Assembly: GCA_031255985.1 (NCBI GenBank)
Contig: JAIRRL010000163.1
Location: 1 to 7,520 of the forward strand
Length of the DNA: 7,520 bases
Origin: Gracilibacteraceae bacterium
Lineage (GTDB): Bacteria > Bacillota > Desulfitobacteriia > Desulfitobacteriales > Syntrophobotulaceae
Direction: 5' to 3'
Under the pieces are notes generated by a model. That model searched no databases and was not told the origin of the DNA. It saw only the letters and a list, made by a program, of their open reading frames with translations. Positions 5,704 to 7,520 of this stretch are shown piece by piece (within the stretch, counting starts at the first letter, position 1; each line of letters opens with the position of its first letter). The position numbers were made by a program, and so were the translations under genes.

Positions 5704-7185
5704 TTGGGCGTTTTAGGAGAAAAATTCAAAGAAGTCTTACTTTCGGTTACGCCGGTGACGGCGATCGTGCTGGTTCTTTCCTGTATTTTCCACATTGCGG
5801 GCAATCCGCTCCCGCCCGCGATGCTGTTGTATTTTTTGCTCGGCGTCCTGCTGATCATAGCGGGCTTGTCCTTGTTCCTGCTGGGGGTCGATATCGGCAT
5901 CGCCGCGCTGGCCGCAAATATCGGCGGCGCGCTTTCCAAAGCCAACCGCCTGTGGCTTTTGGCGCTGGCCGGACTGGTGATCGGTTTTTTCATCTGTATC
6001 GCCGAACCGGATCTGCAAATCCTCGCCGGCCAGATCGAAGGGGTGACGTCCGGTTCCATCAGCAAAGCGTCGATCCTTTTGGTCGTATCCTCCGGCATTG
6101 CCGTAATGCTGGTGCTGGGGCTGATCCGCATCGTCTACAACTTCCCCCAGCATATTCTCCTGGCGATTTTGTACGGTCTCATCCTCATAATCGCCCTGTT
6201 CACCCCCCCGGAAATCCTGGCGATTTCTTTTGACGCGAGCGGCGCCACGACCGGGGCGCTGACGGTGCCGTTCATTCTCGCCCTCGCCTTGGGTATTTCC
6301 AGTTTGAAAAAAGATTCCCGCGTCTCGGAGGAGGACAGCTTCGGCCTGGTGGGTGTTACCTCCACCGGCGCGATCATCGGCGTGCTGCTTTTGGGTCTGC
6401 TCAAAAAAATCGGCGGCCTGACCGGTTCCCTGCCCGAAGAAGCCCACGCGGGAGTGGTGACGATGATCCTGGAACTGGGGCGGGATTCCGTCATAGCCAT
6501 ATTGCCGTTATTTGTGATTTTCGCCGTATTTCAGGCGACTTCCGCCAAATTCCCCCGGCGCCAGGCGCGGCGCGTGGTGGTCGGCCTGATTTATAATTGC
6601 CTGGGTCTCATCCTCTTTCTGGTCGGGGTCAATATCGGCTTCATGGAGTTGGGCGTCAAGCTGGGCGCCGTCATCGCCGGTTACAGCATGAGCCCGCTGA
6701 TTGTCGTTCTCGGTTTTGTGATCGGTTTTGTCACCATCATGGCCGAACCCGCTGTTTACGTGCTGATGCGGCAGATCGAGGACGTGACTTCCGGCTACGT
6801 CCGGCGCAACATCGTCCTCATCACCCTCGCCGTCGGCGTCGGCCTGGCGGTCGGGCTTTCCATGCTCCGGATCTTGGCGCCGGCCATTCAGCTCTGGCAT
6901 TATCTGCTGCCCGGCTTTGCCCTTTGCGTAGCGCTTTCCTTTTTCACCCCCAAATTGTTCGTGGGTATCGGCTTTGATTCCGGCGGCGTCGCCTCAGGCC
7001 CCATGACCGCCACCTTCATCCTGGCTTTCTCGCAAGGCGTCGCGGCGGCGACAGCCGGGGCGGATATCCTCAAGGACGCTTTCGGCATGATTTCCATGGT
7101 GGCGATGATGCCGATCATCACCATAGAAATCCTGGGATTGATTTTCAAATTCAGCTTACGAAAAGGCGGTGTGGGTCAATCGTGA
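5704..7185 (+). CDS. DUF1538 membrane protein, two-repeat putative cation transporter
   Basis: A 493-residue polytopic membrane protein of the DUF1538 family (Pfam PF07556). It is a tandem duplication. GVDIG (61-65), AEP (100-102), IEGVTSG (111-117), FDASGATTG (177-185) and DSFG (211-214) recur as GVNIG (308-312), AEP (347-349), IEDVTSG (358-364), FDSGGVASG (424-432) and DAFG (458-461), all offset by exactly 247 residues. The N-terminal amphipathic part (KEVLLSVTP, 9-17) also has a counterpart (RDSVIAILP, 260-268). The acidic and glycine-rich FDxGG motifs in both halves suggest an ion path with pseudo-twofold symmetry. From memory, a DUF1538 pair named UmpAB was reported as a Na+/H+ antiporter in Halomonas; transport by this protein is inferred from that. 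The start is the TTG at 5704, set by GGAGG 8 bases upstream. The stop overlaps the PII-like gene by 4 bases. Confidence 0.88.
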   Translation: MGVLGEKFKEVLLSVTPVTAIVLVLSCIFHIAGNPLPPAMLLYFLLGVLLIIAGLSLFLLGVDIGIAALAANIGGALSKANRLWLLALAGLVIGFFICIAEPDLQILAGQIEGVTSGSISKASILLVVSSGIAVMLVLGLIRIVYNFPQHILLAILYGLILIIALFTPPEILAISFDASGATTGALTVPFILALALGISSLKKDSRVSEEDSFGLVGVTSTGAIIGVLLLGLLKKIGGLTGSLPEEAHAGVVTMILELGRDSVIAILPLFVIFAVFQATSAKFPRRQARRVVVGLIYNCLGLILFLVGVNIGFMELGVKLGAVIAGYSMSPLIVVLGFVIGFVTIMAEPAVYVLMRQIEDVTSGYVRRNIVLITLAVGVGLAVGLSMLRILAPAIQLWHYLLPGFALCVALSFFTPKLFVGIGFDSGGVASGPMTATFILAFSQGVAAATAGADILKDAFGMISMVAMMPIITIEILGLIFKFSLRKGGVGQS

Positions 7186-7520
7186 ATCAATTCGATTTAT
7201 TATGCTGCATCGTCAACCACGGCAGCGGCGCGAAAATATACAATTTAGCCAAAAAACACGGCGTGCGCGGCGGCACGATTCTCTTGGGGCACGGAACGCT
7301 GCCGGCCAACAAGCTGAGAGAGTTTTTCGAGCTGACCGACTCGCGCAAGGAGATCGTGATCATGCTGGCGGATCACGCCGCCGCTTCCGAGGCGATGAGT
7401 CAAATCGGCCGCGAGATGTCCCTTCACAAAAAAAACAGCGGCATTTGTTTTATCTCGCCGGTGGACAGTGTTATCGGTATGACGCGGCCTGCTTTGGCCG
7501 CGTCAGAAAAACAGGAGGCT
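7182..7520 (+). CDS. PII-like (GlnB/GlnK family) regulator, open at the right edge
   Basis: 113 codons are present and no stop is reached. The start is GTG at 7182, giving a GTGA overlap with the transporter stop, so translation is probably coupled; upstream there is only a weak GGCGG-type site. The fold is PII-like: strand LLCCIVN (6-12), then GSGAKIYNLAKKHGVRGGTILLGHGT (split here as GSGAKIYNLAKKHG and VRGGTILLGHGT, 14-39). A helix around residues 64-83 follows, and SGICFISPV (89-97) stands where PII proteins have TGxxGDGxIFV. The T-loop region (37-56) is short and has no tyrosine, so classical uridylylation is not expected. PII-like proteins beside DUF1538 genes are a known arrangement. 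By analogy with GlnK-AmtB it probably binds a nucleotide and gates the transporter. The length already equals a normal PII, and an AGGAGG at 7513-7518 may be the ribosome site of the next gene. Confidence 0.82.
   Translation, partial: MNQFDLLCCIVNHGSGAKIYNLAKKHGVRGGTILLGHGTLPANKLREFFELTDSRKEIVIMLADHAAASEAMSQIGREMSLHKKNSGICFISPVDSVIGMTRPALAASEKQEA

Overview
The window looks like a chromosomal segment of a GC-rich Bacillota (Firmicutes) bacterium, probably an anaerobe. The pointers are a signal peptide followed at once by a cell-wall-binding repeat 2 (CWB2) motif, strong AGGAGG-type ribosome sites, use of GTG and TTG starts, and a DUF1538 transporter paired with a PII-like protein. The genus cannot be fixed from the sequence alone. 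No rRNA, tRNA, CRISPR array, transposase or phage gene was seen.

Left part (1-2717, minus strand). A promoter at 2689-2717 drives an OmpR-family response regulator whose stop overlaps the start of a VanS/PhoR-like sensor kinase. After a 359-base gap without a convincing gene comes the start of a secreted CWB2 protein that runs off the left edge. That gap holds a perfect 37-base palindrome just upstream of the CWB2 promoter.

Middle (2718-5049). Two and a half copies of a 63-64 base GC-rich hairpin repeat separate the regulator promoter from a divergent nitroreductase-family gene on the plus strand. A convergent MFS exporter (minus strand) follows. It is divergent from the next gene, and a 14-base palindrome lies between the two candidate -10 boxes.

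Right part (5050-7520, plus strand). A metal-dependent cyclase/kynurenine-formamidase-like hydrolase is followed by a probable two-gene operon: a duplicated DUF1538 membrane protein, and, overlapping it by 4 bases, a PII-like regulator that is still open at the right edge. The transporter and PII-like pair suggests a membrane transporter gated by a small nucleotide-sensing protein, in the manner of AmtB-GlnK.

The nitroreductase, exporter and hydrolase look like ordinary accessory metabolism or detoxification genes and show no obvious common pathway. The points most worth following are the DUF1538/PII pair, the 37-base palindrome, the hairpin repeat array beside the two-component promoter, and the palindrome between the exporter and hydrolase genes.
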